Positions 1 to 13,413 of a stretch of DNA of 64,000 nt are shown here, one piece after another; the stretch's first letter is position 1, and each line of letters starts with the position of its first letter. The translations under genes were made by a program, and so were the position numbers. The notes beneath the pieces were generated by a model, which did not search any database, had not been told where the DNA came from, and worked only from the letters and a program-made list of their open reading frames with translations. The stretch comes from Hippophae tibetana (Eukaryota; Streptophyta; Magnoliopsida; Rosales; Elaeagnaceae), in contig CM072812.1 of the NCBI GenBank assembly GCA_037013495.1, positions 35,422,501-35,486,500 of the forward strand, read 5' to 3'.

Positions 1-370
1 ATTCCATTTGAACTATTGTCTAGATGCTATGCATATGCAGGATGCAACCCCAGCCGGGAATAACTGAAAACCTGTCATAGACGTACAATCATATATTTGT
101 TCTTCGGAATTGGTTTCTCAATTTTTATTTTTTGTTATGGGATTAGGTGAAGCCCAGTTGTAGGTACTTCCTACTTCCTAGGTTGAGGATGACATGACAA
201 TGGCTGCAAATGAAAGAATTTTGTTATTTTCATGGTTTACAATTTATTAACTTGTTCTATATGAATTAGAGTTGTCATATATACAGTGAAATAGTTCAAA
301 TAAACTTTTGTTTTATGCCTTCAGTTCATTAGTCTGTTCACTCTAACCTCCCTTCTTAGCACTATTGCAG
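1..370 (+). other. Intron upstream of the last ATP11 exon
   Basis: AT-rich sequence without a supportable coding stretch. It ends in a pyrimidine-containing tract and a CAG acceptor at 368-370, directly before the ATP11-like exon, so I read it as the 3' part of that gene's last intron. The rest of the gene lies off the window to the left. Confidence 0.6.
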
Positions 371-675
371 TACAGATGCCATACATGCTCTTTACTGGAG
401 TTGAAGATTACAAGGCAAGGGGAACTCAAGCAGCTCCTTACTTCACCATAACTTACTACAAGGAATTTGCCGAAAGCAAGGACCTGGTGCTAATTCGAGG
501 CGACATAGTTTTCACCAGCAAGCTCAGTGACTCGGAGGCAAAGTGGCTTCTTGAGTCTGTTCACTCCTTTTATTTGAATGACATGAGGTACAAATTGGTT
601 GAAAGATTCAACAAAGAAACTCATGATTTTGATTTCAAGGACGTCTTGCAGGCATTGGAAATGCCAGCTTTATGA
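371..675 (+). CDS. ATP11-type F1-ATPase assembly factor, C-terminal exon (partial)
   Basis: Last coding exon of an ATP11/ATPAF1-like protein, the mitochondrial matrix chaperone that binds free F1 beta subunits during ATP synthase assembly. The exon starts after the CAG at 368-370. Its first two bases complete a split codon, then QMPYM and about 100 residues follow to a TGA at 673-675. Visible family features are the YKARGTQAAPYF stretch, the LVLIRGD strand, the EAKWLL helix and the terminal FDFKDVLQALEMP. These align by eye with the C-terminal end of human ATPAF1 (TRGEAA, FYATD, LVETFN, FKYMSVIAELE). N-terminal exons and the transit peptide are outside the window. The next gene lies on the same strand about 1 kb downstream. 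The family call is from remembered sequences; exon end and stop are seen directly. Confidence 0.88.
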
Positions 676-1738
676 AAGGATTTGTAAAAGTTTGAACCTT
701 GAAGGGGGTAGAAGATTAAAAAATAACTACTGATTTGTGGAAAAGGCGGTCTCATCTTCATTTTTATCTTTCAAATGATTGCTTTGAAGATATATGTTTC
801 TTTTTCTCCAAGGATTAATAATTTCTGTTTGAGATAGAGATAGAGATGAGAATGTGCAATTCTTGAAATGATTGTTAGTGGACATTAAGATTATTCCAAC
901 TCGTTTGAGACATACCACAAGCTGAGATAAAAATCTGTGTTTGATCTAGGTCTTTTCAAAAATGTGCACCTGTCAAAAATGTGCATTCTTTTTTTTGTTT
1001 TTGTTTTAAGTCACATATTTAACACACACAAATGTTGCAAATTATGTGCCATTGGCTGTTGGGGTAGGAAAAAAAATAATAAATCAAACATTGATCTGAA
1101 ACGAAGTTAGAAATTTGTGTTATAGATTTATTTTGGTTTTGCTATTTCAAAAATCGAAAATTTACAGTTTTGTTTTTTTATTAGTTTTTATTTCGGTTAA
1201 ATCGATTCAAATTTATGCTTTCAAATATTTAATATTGCTCTTAATTTGTCCATGTTCACATCACATGTACGTCAAGCTTCTAACCAATCTCAATCTTTTG
1301 AGTATCATACATAAAGAAAAACTAAAAAATATGTCAAATTAAGTTATACCACATTTGAGTCACTATTATTGTTATTGTTTTAATTATTAAAAAGAATAAG
1401 AAAAGGAAAAAAGAGACCAATCACTGACCCCTCGTGGTAGGAATCGAAGTTATTAACAATTTTTTTTTCTTAAAGCAAAATAAAAAATGGGACCGAAACA
1501 TACGGATAACTGAATTTTTTTTATTTAAAAAATGTTACATACGTGTTTAACTGAATTTTATTTTCCGATTTTAAAATCACATAATGCAAATATGGGTCGT
1601 TCGCGTAAACAATACAAATACTAAGCCGGTGGAGAACTGTACTTTAGAGTGCTAAAAGCTAAAAAAACCATCTTCAACCTTTTCACCGTATGCTGGAGCT
1701 TTTCACGTTTCGAGTGCTTTGTTTTCATTGAGAAACAT
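676..1738 (+). other. Intergenic: ATP11 3' UTR and TSR3 upstream region
   Basis: About 1 kb between two genes on the same strand. It should hold the ATP11 3' UTR and polyadenylation region, then the TSR3 promoter and leader. Composition is AT-rich with homopolymer A/T runs. I see no convincing ORF, RNA gene or TATA box, and the small frames here have no recognisable similarity. Confidence 0.5.
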
Positions 1739-4700
1739 ATGGGACACAACAAACCAAGGCGGTTTAAGAACAATCATTCCCATCGCGCGCAATCTAGTCG
1801 GAACCGCCATCAATTTCCACTGTAAGTTTCTGCTGTTCTGCTTTCGATCCAGTTCTTATTTTCTTCAGTTTTATTTTTTTGTCTCTTTGCCTCAATTTTT
1901 TTTCTTGTTTCAGTGACGACGAGTCCTTACCGCATGATCAAGATGGTGAATTCATGATCTTAAATTTCTTTTTAACTTAGAAACAGTTTTTCCTTATATG
2001 CCCATTTTTTATTGTACAATTACTAGCGTATACAATTATTAGAAAAACAAACGTAGGCATATATTGAAAAAATTGTGTTCCTGATCAGTTTTTTTTTTTT
2101 TGACAGCAACTGAAGAAGAGCTTGCTCGTCCTAGAGTTCAGCTTGCAATGTGGGTATGCTTCCCTTTAACTTTCTCTCACATTAGTTGTTTTATGTCGTT
2201 GTGTCTTGTTTGGTTGTGTAGAAAAACTTAAAATGAAAAAAGAAAAAAAGATAGAAAGCTGAGCAATCAATGGTGCTTGGTCTCCAGTGCTTGCTTCCTT
2301 TAATTGCCTCAGGTGTTTGCCAGTAGGTTTTCTTTCAATTAACGCTTACTATTTGATCATCTGCCCATAAACCAGATTTCAACTCCATGATGTCTCATGC
2401 TTCAAGAGAAACTTTAAAGTCTGATATTTTCTTCCCCTTTTCATTTCTATAGCATTTTTATTCTTTCTCCTTCTCCTACTAGATACTAATATGTAGGTAT
2501 CCTTAAAACACCACCTTCAGTTATTTTGCAAGATGTCAGCTTTTGGAAACCACAAGCAGTAATTAATTTTGGACGACTAAAACCTAGGTTCTAGCATGTT
2601 CATTTGCATTTTTATAAATTTTCTCATTTTCTTGCTTTCATAGCTTTTGCACTCGTTGTCCTATGATCCTGATCATGTGTGTTTAAAACATCAAGTTCAA
2701 TTTTTTTTGTAATAACATATTTTGCGAGCATGCATATGGGAGGTTTCAAAGATTATTTCTTTTTATGTCTTTTAAAAGTTCCCACGTGATTAGGATCATT
2801 GTATTTAACTTTAATGTGTTTCTGATCAGGATTTTGGACAATGTGATGCGAAACGATGCACGGGGAGGAAGCTCTCAAGATTTGGTTTCTTAAAAGAAAG
2901 TATCTGGTTCTCTTCTATCCTTTGATTATATTTTGCTTGGTTACCTTGTTGAATTCAATGAATGTGTCATTTTAGTAAACACACATTCCTATAAAACTAA
3001 AATCTAAAATGAGAATATGTTGTTCTATCAAGCCTTTTCTTCTTCACATGTTTTGCTTATAGCTGCATGTTTATGTATGGAAGAATGAGCATATGTTTAG
3101 TAGAGGTGACCAATCCATAGTGGTCTGCAGTGTGAGTTGTTTTGATTCTTTTTTATTTTAATGAGCCTTAAATTTGGAAGCATCTTCTCTATGAACTTTT
3201 AAGAAAAGCATTAGGGTCAATTATGAAGAGAAAATCAATTCAAATTCTAGAAGAATTGCACTTGGGATTATTTACTCTGTTGTCTTTCTGTTAAAGTCAC
3301 ATAATGTCAACTCTAAGTTTCAACATAAAGTTAATTTACTGAGAATGGTCATATCAAAAGAATTTTGAAAAAGTTGGCTTGGAAATCTTAAAACTCTTGC
3401 TTCTGAATAATCTGGGATTTCTTTATTTTACTAAATGTGGTCTCTTTCTATCGACAAACTGGTTTCTCTTATTATTCCTGATTGCTTGTCAAATATTTTC
3501 ACCATTACTGAAATTATTCATTCTCCAGCATGCTTGCTTGATCTATATTAGGATGTGCAATATAAATAGAAATTTGCATCTGTTCTTGAATTTTGGAAAT
3601 TTATATGCAGGAGTTGCGTGTGAATAATGGTTTTGGAGGCATTGTTTTAAGGTATTAAAGCAAATTTTCATGCTTTCCCATACTAATGCTAACTTAGTAA
3701 TCTTTAAATGGCGGCATGTCTTACTTTCTCCACATGATATGGAAATCTATACTTTCCTACTATTTTCCATTTCCCTAAATAATTTCCGTAGCTTGCCTGT
3801 CTTGTTTTAAAATAGTGCCATGCTTGAGTTGTTACAACATGTGCTGGAAGTCTGTAACCCTGGATTAAATGATTATCCCCTGAAATTGCATGTCTACCCA
3901 CAAATAATGAGCTAAGAAATGATAGTAACCAATATTTTAGTATTCATCTTTCCTAATTCTGGTTCAACAAATTGCCAAGCTAAGTGAGTTCTGGAATTTT
4001 TTTGAGAGCCCATCTCAAGTAGATTATCTTTGTCATACAAAGTGTTACATTTGTATGGTTATTCTTTCATATTACTTGTGATGCTTCACAAGAAACTCAG
4101 AAATCCTCTATAATGACATGCTTTTTGGCTCATAAAGTATTTAACAAATTATAAATATATGAATATATAAATATTGATTTTCTTAAGAGTCTTTTCTGTA
4201 ATGTTCATGCAGTCCAGTTGGAACACAATGTGTCTCAAGAGAAGATCATAATTTGATAAAGCAAAAAGGCTTAGCTGTTGTGGATTGCTCATGGGCTCGC
4301 TTGAGTGATGTACCATTTGTGAAGCTGCGTTGTACTGCTGCACGTCTTTGTACGAGTCTTATCTTTTAAATACCTTACCTTTGTTATAATGATTACTTGC
4401 AAATTTCAGCACTGCAGTTTGTTTGAGTATTTAGAAAATTTGTTCTCATGAATAAACGATAGTCATTGCTATGTCCGCATTTGTATGTGTTGAATGAAAA
4501 CAGCATCTTTACTTTTCCAACTCCCAGGATCATTTTATTCCCTTGCCATGCTCGACAAATTATATATTTTATATGTTTAATTGTTTGTACCGAAGCTGAT
4601 CTTTCAGTTTTACTTTATATTTTTGTTATAGCTTCTGAATAAACTTTTCCGTGAGTGTTCTTTGGTCTATATTTCTTGCCAAAAGAAATGTTTTACTTGT

Positions 4701-6711
4701 GATTTATTGAGTTGTGCTGTTGAAGGACAAATCGCTTCCGTGCCCGAAATCCCTTTTCTGCATTATCTATTGGCTAGAGCCGGTGATGGTTATATCATAA
4801 TGTGAAGAGCATTATCAAGAGAGTTACACTTATCTTTATTGCTGTTTGTTCAATTAATGAATTTGTTGACCTATACCGTCATCTAAATGGATTAAATAGT
4901 GACATCCGATCAGTCTTCTTGATTGAAATGTCAAATATTGCACAATCTCAAATCCTCTACCATGATCAGATTATATGCATATAAACATGTAATTTCTGAA
5001 TATGTTATATGCTTTTAATTTTTTTATAGCTGTAAAAATGCAAATTTAGTTATGTTTCTTCTTTTCCTGGCTAGCCCTTTACACTAAAAAATCATGTAAT
5101 ATTCCAGTGCCATGGCTGGTAGCTGCAAATCCAGTTAAGTATGGTCGACCATGCGAGCTATCTTGTGTGGAGGCACTATCAGCTGCTTTACTCATATGGT
5201 ACAAAATTTTATTGCCCTTATCATGTCGCTAAGAAGCTGTATTTACAATTTTCTTTCTTTTGGGTTGCTGTGGTTATTCACTTGTGCTGAGTTGTATAAA
5301 ATAATAATTCCATTTCCTATGACCGCATGTTTCCTATGCTCCAGTTAGTCTTTAGTATTATGACTGCAGAGTAGAGTTCACCTGCAACTTTGTTTCCACT
5401 CTCCTTGAAGTCTGTTCTCGACATTTTTTATGGCTACTAGCATTTCTCAGTGCTTACGCAAGTGCTGTCTAATGGGGAATGTTTACAAACCCTAATATTG
5501 AGTTGGATTGCTTCCAATGTAACTAGTTTATTTATGGTTTTTCTGACTTTATTTTCCAACTGAATTAGGGTCTCCCATTTAAATTTGTTTTGAATACAAG
5601 CCACAATGGTGCATATTCTTTAACTGCCCTATAACTCACAATAATTAAGCAGAGCTTTTATATTTGCGTGGTTTAACAGTGGGGAAGAGGAAACGGCAAA
5701 TTTACTGCTTGGAAAATTCAAGTGGGGTCACTCCTTCCTGTCCCTCAATGGGTACTTTTCACTTCACTTTTTTTTTTTGAATGAAACTGTAACTTGTTCA
5801 TAAAATATTTGTCCTGGACTTACTAACCTATTCCAGTTAAAACCTGTAACGGAGGATGGGTATTCAGAACTTTGTTAATGACAAAAATAATTTGTAACAT
5901 AGAAAATTTTCATATATGTCTTTTACTATGAAAACTGAATATACATGGAATCCCTGTCCAAGGGAGATAATGGGTCCTCTCAGCACAAGCACCCTTGGCA
6001 CTTTTTCATTTCTGTTACACTCAAATTTTTATGCATAAATTATGCAGGGAACTGCTAAAGGCATACTCTGAATGTGAAACTGCAGCTGATATCATTTCGG
6101 TTCAAAATGATTGGCTCTCTCAACAAAGTAGGATCCCAAAGGTTCCTACAGAAGGAACAGGTAAATTTTTTGTCTGCTGAGTTGTAGATTTCTTTAGATA
6201 CCTGGCCTATTTGAAACAAAGCAGAGTACTCTAGATAGTTGCAATTCTACTAGATGAGAACACTTGCATAGGCGGTCTATACACCTTGCTAACACGGCCA
6301 TTAGATTTGCCTTTTTGCCTTTTAACTTTTCCTTTAGTTCTAATGATGGAGAGCTAGGTAGGCATATACTGTAGCTCTACCCTGTCCTATACTTTTTCTC
6401 CTACTAGACAGTCTCTTGAGGGATGAAGTGGTGACTCTCCCCCATTTTCTAATAATACATGGTGGCATCGATCTCTCTGGTTGATCAATTTACAAAACTG
6501 GTCTGCACTTTGACCACTCTCGAAGAAAAAAAGAAAGAAAAACTTTTAGGTAAGCCAACCGAAGCATTTGTGTTTCGCTGCTACAGGTTCAGGAATTACT
6601 TCTCATAGTGAAGGGGAGGGTTCTTCTGATTCTGAAGATGGACTTCCACCTCTCGAAAAGAATATGAATCATTTGAGCTTGGCAGAAGAAACTGATGAAG
6701 ATGATGAATAA
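1739..6711 (+). CDS. TSR3: 18S rRNA aminocarboxypropyltransferase (Tsr3 family)
   Basis: Tsr3 transfers the 3-amino-3-carboxypropyl group of S-adenosylmethionine to a hypermodified pseudouridine of 18S rRNA in late cytoplasmic 40S maturation. Ten exons read by eye: 1739-1821, 1914-1945, 2107-2153, 2830-2899, 3611-3651, 4213-4349, 5108-5198, 5680-5751, 6048-6160, 6587-6711, giving about 269 residues, normal for the family. The N-terminus is basic ([16 protein letters not shown]). The conserved core follows: [76 protein letters not shown] and LNGELLKAY. The tail is acidic and serine-rich. All junctions keep frame except exon 4 to 5: a GT donor after 2899 leaves phase 1, but exon 5 (GAG TTG CGT) must begin in phase 0, so one base is in excess. 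See findings. Identity is near certain; integrity is less so. Confidence 0.9.
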
Positions 6712-9589
6712 ACAGTTATGCTGTATTTTTCTGAGGACCAAAAAGGATTGCACCTTGCAACTCACTAGCTAAACCCAAACTATTTGGTACAATACTGTTA
6801 GACACATCAAGCTTCAGATGTTTTTTTTTTACATTTTCCTAAGTGGGTATAGTTTTATACGTTTTTGCCCTCTTCTCAACTTGTGACATTAGCAGCTGAT
6901 CTGTATTTTTTTCCTGTCAAGTCATTCAAACGACTTTTTTTGCAAATGAGGCACAAATGTTTTAACTATTTGCGGATTGGTCTGGTGTGGCAAATTTGTC
7001 CGTTATTTATTTATTTTGCTTGACGTGGGAAAGTGGAATTTTCAAGAATAAATATATCTACCCTCGAGTTATTGGATTTGTTATATAGTTTTCATTAAAT
7101 TTTTAAATTACGAACATCTGACAATTTTTTTTTTGGGTACATATACTGAAAGTATTTAGAAGTTACAAAGGTAGCAATATGTTACTTTTGCTGTCAACTA
7201 TGTTTTAAAAAGCTACTTGGAGTTTTGGAAACCTAATTGTACAGCTTGGCCACTAACTGTTTAGAACTGTATTACCAAATCATCTTGTATGGATGTACTT
7301 AATTTTTTTTCTTTTTTTTTTTAGGTAAGAGCAATACAATCCCAATTTCAATAGATAAAAGTAAATAATTAACTGATATATTAAAAATAACAATTTATAC
7401 TGTGATTTATGGTATCATTAGATAGAGATTAATAAAATGATATAAATAATTTTTTTTTTAATTTGGGTGATATAAATGAGATGAAAATAATTTAATAGTA
7501 TAGAGAAAACAAATGCAATAATTATGTAGTATTTTAATAATTTTACCTTGCATTAATAAGAGGACCAGCCTATATCTTTTGTGCAAGAGTATGTTATGCC
7601 ACTTCTAAATAATGAATGTAGAGATTTTTCACTTCATCTATGAACATGATTTATGTAAAAATTGCTCTTCGTGAAGAAGAACGTTGCACGTGATGATGAT
7701 TTAAAAAAAATACTTTAAACTATTGTTAAGAGCAATTGACAGCTAACCTGATTGATAACTAAAGTGGTATAATGATAAATTTCAAATTTTGATAGTTCAG
7801 TGGTAGGTATGTAAATAAAAAAAACCTAATAGCGATAAAAACTGAAGCATTTTACCAAATAAAAATATATGGTTTACCAAGTTTCTAATTATACAATTTA
7901 TCTAGTTGTTAAAATGGAGCCATAATAACTTTCCTCGTTTGTATGCAATATTGTGATAAATATTTGAAAAAAATTTAGCCATTGGATTCATTTCTTTTGT
8001 TAGAAAATTATTTTGGATTCATTTGAGATGATATTATTTGTTAAAAGATGTTAGTGTTTACTTAATTGTTCGTTAAGCAGTTCTAGATAATGTAAACAGA
8101 GGATAAATAGTAATTTTTTGTAGTTTCATTTGTGTTTAAAACCTTTAATTCAAAAAGAAATTATTTACTCTTTTTCTTTTCCTATTCCTTTCTTTTAGAA
8201 ATAAGTACAACACGATCACTGTAATCAAATTTTAAATTTTTATATTTCAATTAAGTTATATATGATTGAGTCACAACTCATTAATATCATTCACCCGTTT
8301 CAAATATAACTAACATAATATTCAAAAAAAAATTATTAACTACATGTTTTATTAAAATTATTACTTTACATGCAAAAAGCTAATAAGTAAATAATTATAC
8401 ATGTATCTCAAAAGCAACAACATCTTATTTAATCTTTGTATTTGGAATATGATACATTGGTTGTTATTATTTATATTTATCAAATTTAAATTATATATTA
8501 TTTATTACAAGTATTAAATAATATATAAATATTTTAATAATATTTTGTATAATACCCTCAAATCTAGAAATACAAGGAAGCTAAATATTGCAGGGGAGTA
8601 GGTGGGAATTTTAAGTCAGATGTTTCGATATTTTATGATGATTAAAATTGCCTACTAATAAATAAATAAATATAAATTAAATATTATTAATAAATAAATA
8701 AAAATAACTTAAATATTATAAATTTTAATATTTTTTATGTAATTTAAACCTACCAAATTAAACATATTGAGTACCAATTATAATTAAATTATTTATTTAA
8801 TTAATTTAAATCATTATAATAACTATTGTCACATATACCATAAGTTATATTTTTTAATTACCTCAAACAAAAAAATATTTTTGGATCAAAATTTATTTAA
8901 CTAAATCCTAAATTTTTACAGATATATATTTAAGAAAAAATTATAAAAATTAGTCAATATGGAGAGTGATTTTCAACCAAGTCACGAGCATATCCCACTA
9001 GTGGTAAAGTCAATTTATCACGAGACTTGCTTACTATCATGCAAATTGACATTGATACACAAATTCACACCTTCGAAGATAAATGTATCTAGTTAAGATT
9101 TAAAAAAAAACAAATAAAATCAGAAATAAAAATAAGTAAATGATTATGATCTCTATAGAGGTGTAATAGGATATCCAATTAAATCATATTACAAACCCAT
9201 TAATTTTAGGAGCTCTTATGGTCTAATTATATTTTGATGAGTTGAGGTTGTAATGGGATAATACAAGTTGAAATATCTCATTTGTTTTAAATTCACTTAA
9301 ATAAGATAAGTAAAAATATAAAACAATAAAAAAAATATAATTATTTATAAAAAAATTTAATAGTTAGAAAATAATTTGAAATTATGTTTCAAGTGAGTCA
9401 CATTTATAAGGGATAAGATTTAAATGAAATAAGAAACTTTTAAAACACAAGCTCATTAGAAATATTAAATAAGACATGAGATAAGATATGATAAGTAATT
9501 ATATAAAAATATAGTTATTTAACCACTTCAAGTTAGTTATTTGTCTTGTTTTGAAATAAATATTATTTAAGCGATCTATCTTAAGTTCA
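6712..9589. other. AT-rich intergenic DNA
   Basis: TSR3 3' UTR followed by about 2.7 kb of very AT-rich sequence with many A/T runs. No ORF of interest, RNA gene or clear repeat boundary is visible. Old unrecognisable transposon debris is likely. Confidence 0.5.
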
Positions 9590-10870
9590 AATATGACAAT
9601 GTAGGTGAAAATATGTTAAACAGAACAAAAATAGCCCAATTGGGATAAATTTAGAATAACATGGGATCGATCGATTTAGATATCAATCAATTGATTGAGG
9701 ATCAGTTGAGGATACATGGGAATTACACCTCAAAATGGGAAAAGCAGGGTTAGATAAATCGACAAAGAGAATCAATCGATTATGTATGGTTAGATCGATA
9801 AAATGATTTCAGGTTGAAACGATATCATTTCTAGATCAATTAGAAAGAGTCTCGATCGATCGGAGTAGATTTTGACGAGTTAGCTTTGATTTTAATTTTA
9901 AATTTTAATTTCAACCCTTGGATTAAAGATAATACGAATCATAATCTAATTATGACCAATTTCATCCCATTTTAAGGACTATAAGAAGGCTATAAACAAC
10001 ATATAGTTTACAATTCACAAGAGATAATATAGAGATTTCATTGCTACAAAGAGAAATCAAGTAAAGCAAATTGAAGAGACAATTACATAACTAGCAAGGA
10101 GATTAAATAAGGAGTTAATTTTTCATCAAAATTAGATCTTTATTTCTTTTTCTTTATCTTTAGTGCAACTCTTATATATTTTTAATTATAATTTTTAAAA
10201 TTATGAATGATTAGGTTCTTATTTGAGAATTTTGATGAACCAAATCATGTGATTTATTTTATTTAATTGAAAAATCTTCTCTATTAATAGTTGATTTAAT
10301 AATTTTGATCTTAATGCTTGAAATATTTGACCAATAATTATATGATTTGATATTTATTTCTTAAGTTGGTAAAGTAGATTTTTGAATTATTTATAAAATT
10401 ATTATTACATGAATTGAAATAGTATAACAATATGATTGATGAATGTGTGGCTTGATACATGTGATTATAATTTATGTGTGAATAAAATAGCTTGACATTG
10501 TGATTGTTTGCATATAACAAGAAAGAATGCTTGACAAAAATTCTTACATATATAAGAACATGTAGTCAATTAATTAGATATAGAAACCAATCAATGATAT
10601 TTGATATTATACATAAAGTGATTAGGGGATTTATATATCCCAAGTCTCCAAATATGTTTTACTTCATAGTTGTTTATGTTTTTGAATTAATTATAGGTTT
10701 AATTATTAGTTTAAATAGTTTTTCTTGATTAATGTTTGGATAGTATTGTAATTATTACATATTGTTACTTAATTATAAAAACAAATTAGTCTCTATGAAA
10801 ATAATACTTGTGCTTAATGTAGTTTATTACTCGGATGAACAATATATTTATGGAATCGTTACCAATGACA
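9590..10870 (+). repeat. Probable old LTR-retrotransposon LTR relic
   Basis: A stretch that differs from its flanks. It has clustered CGATCGAT-type motifs (9667-9676 and 9850-9860), then a TATA-like ACTATAAG near 9970, a leader-like A-rich segment, and near 10790 a CTCTATGAAAATAATACTT stretch that resembles the CTCTGTGGGAACGATAACT found near the 3' end of the solo LTR at 24793-26782. This order (motif-rich U3, TATA, long U5) is typical of Ty3/Gypsy LTRs. No terminal duplications or TG/CA ends could be fixed, so limits are approximate and the element is clearly old and degraded. Confidence 0.35.
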
Positions 10871-12119
10871 ACATAATTTAGAAACTATATTTTTTTACTA
10901 ATTTAAATTGATTGATTTTTTTAATCGGATAAAGTAAGATTGAGTTTTTAATTCATATATGAATTATTATTATAAATAAAACACAATATACATAACATTT
11001 TAATTTTAAATTTATGTATTTTTTAAAAAATATTATTTATAATCACAACTAATAAAATTATTAGAATAAAAAATATGTTTGGAGACTCATTATCTATTAT
11101 ATAGATTAAAAATTTATATTTTATTATTTAAATTAAAATAATAATTAAACGTGATTTTAATAAATATAATATTTAAATATAAAATATGATAGAATAAAAA
11201 ATATATTTATTTATAATCAATTAAGTTTGAATTTGATTTAAATAGATTATATACTATACCAATTTGAATTCGAATCTATTATATATTTTTTAATTCAAAT
11301 CTTAATTTAAATAACATTTAACAATAACTTTCAAATTGTTCGTACTATATGATCAAAATTTTCAATCTAACTGAATTCATGTAATTATTTACTCAAGTTT
11401 AAATCAATTTACTTATTTTTGTATTTGTATTGCCCATTCCATAAACATAAACGCTGCTTCTCGTTTCCAATATAAGGATATTTTGTTTGAACATGTATAA
11501 CTTAGTGGCATGTTCTATGAGACTTAATAATTGTACAACTGAGTTTTGAAACAATCAAAATTATTTAATTTATGTATTTTATTTCAGTAATTATTAGATT
11601 AGGTATTAAAAATACTATATTTTTTTAAAATATACATTTTAATTTTAAATTTTTTGAATTTAATACATATAGTTACGTTATTTATAAAAAGTAGGCATTC
11701 AAAAGTTCTATTTTTTTTATATTTTTGATGAATAAAAATATTTATTTTAATAAATTATATAAATAAAAATATTTACTATTCATAATAGTAAGATTAATAG
11801 TATATAATTAATAAATTATCGAATTAAAATATTTATTTTGAAAATATTATGAAATCTTTAATACTTCATCAATAATTATTAATTATGAAATTAATGTAAT
11901 CATTTTATAATAATTATAATTTTTTTTTGTTTTGAAACTAAATGGTACATGAATAATTTAATTATTTGTAAAAATGAAAAATAATATAAGGATATTTTGG
12001 AATCTCAAAAATATAAGGGAAAAAAAAAAAACCCCCAATTTTAAAGAACGATATAACCCATATGGCCGTGAGGTCCTTCCATTTTTCTTAACAACGCACG
12101 GGGTTAAGAAAGCAAATAG
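10871..12119. other. AT-rich intergenic DNA
   Basis: Extremely AT-rich sequence with no recognisable gene, repeat ends or RNA. It leads into the Acinus promoter. Small frames here show no similarity I know. Confidence 0.5.
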
Positions 12120-13413
12120 GAAACCCTAGAAATCCCAATTTCCTTACCTTCCAATATTAGAAGATATAAAATCGAATTGTTTTAAGGGAATAAGAAAAAT
12201 TGAAGAGATTTGATTCTGGGTTTTCTCTGTTTCATATCTCTCTCGAAGTTTCTTCATTTTCTGTTTTCACATGTTTATTGTGTTTTAGATTTCTCTCTGT
12301 TTTCGTTGTTTTCAGGAAACAGAACTAACGGTTTAAGCAGAGCTTTAGGAATCGATATCAATTTGCTGCATTCGTTTTTGTTGATGATGTCGCTCATGTG
12401 CTTTCTTCTCTAACGGTTTTTTTTGTGTTGTGAAATTAGGGTTTCGCATTTTCATTCTACTTTCCCTTATTGAAAGCTTTACTGCTGGGTTGCTGCGAAG
12501 CGAACACTACTGTAAGTAGTTGCTTATTTTTTCATTCTTGGCTTCATTTTTGATATACTATACATGGCATTAGATCCTTCGACTTTGTTCCGTGAGGTTC
12601 AGTGCTCTCTTATTTTTCAAGAATTATTAGAGAATGGTTTGATTGGAAATTTCTAAGTAGCTGTTATCATGTAATCCTGTCTTAATTTTAGGTTGTTAGT
12701 GAATAATTTCAGACTTGGGAACGGGTATTTCTGTTAAATCTATTTTTTGTTTGTTTTGTTTCTGATTGTATTCTGTCATGCTCCAAATAATTTTTTACTT
12801 TAGTCTTATACAATAATGTTTCAATTGTATTGAAACCGTTTTCCATAATTAGTTCTCGTTTAAACTTTCTATGGATATTCACATATATTTTGGGTGCAAT
12901 ATTGGGGGAAAAATCTTAAGTGTTTTCTTTATTCAGGTTTAAGAATACGATTCCTTGCCTTTATATATTTCTTTGTTTTTAATTTTTTATTTCATTCCAG
13001 CAGACGAGAGAAGCTGTGTTGACGGTGTAGTCTTATCGTCTGATATTATCAGTTTTAGCTCTTTAAGTTCATGCATGTGGGAGCCGTTTAGTAAATCTGA
13101 ACTCAATGATGGACCTGTAATATTTTTTTCTACTATTGTTCTGATGTCCAATTAGTCTCTTTTTAGTTTTATGTCTTTTCTAAAAGTATACTTTTCTTTT
13201 GGGTGTTATATCTGCAGTTTTATACGGTGTAGGCTCTGGGATTTTTATTTGCACCTATGAAATGCATACAAAATATTTCCCTCTTTCAGAATTTATGTTA
13301 TTTTGTTGTAAATCATTTTATTGTCATGTCATGTGCTGGAATTCTTCTTCCATAGCTTATTCTTTTTAGCATCAATGTTGTTATCCAGGAAGTGTAAGTT
13401 TTAATTGGATAAG
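12120..13413 (+). promoter_or_regulatory. Acinus promoter and intron-containing 5' leader
   Basis: An AAACCCTAG element (telo-box-like, common at plant translation and RNA-processing genes) lies at 12121-12129 and a GATATAAAAT TATA-like sequence near 12163. Candidate leader exon sequence follows, with a good donor (CTACT/gtaagt near 12511) and an acceptor at 13385-13387 (atccag), 26 bases before the start ATG. An internal acceptor-like ttttcag near 12310 suggests alternative leader splicing. No long upstream ORF looks real. The exact transcription start cannot be fixed from sequence. Confidence 0.5.

Noticed and set aside
20-66. GATGCAACCCC stretch after a TATGCAG as a possible upstream ATP11 exon
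   Set aside because: No similarity to the ATP11 family, and the acceptor at 370 needs a preceding exon ending in a split Val codon, which this does not supply.
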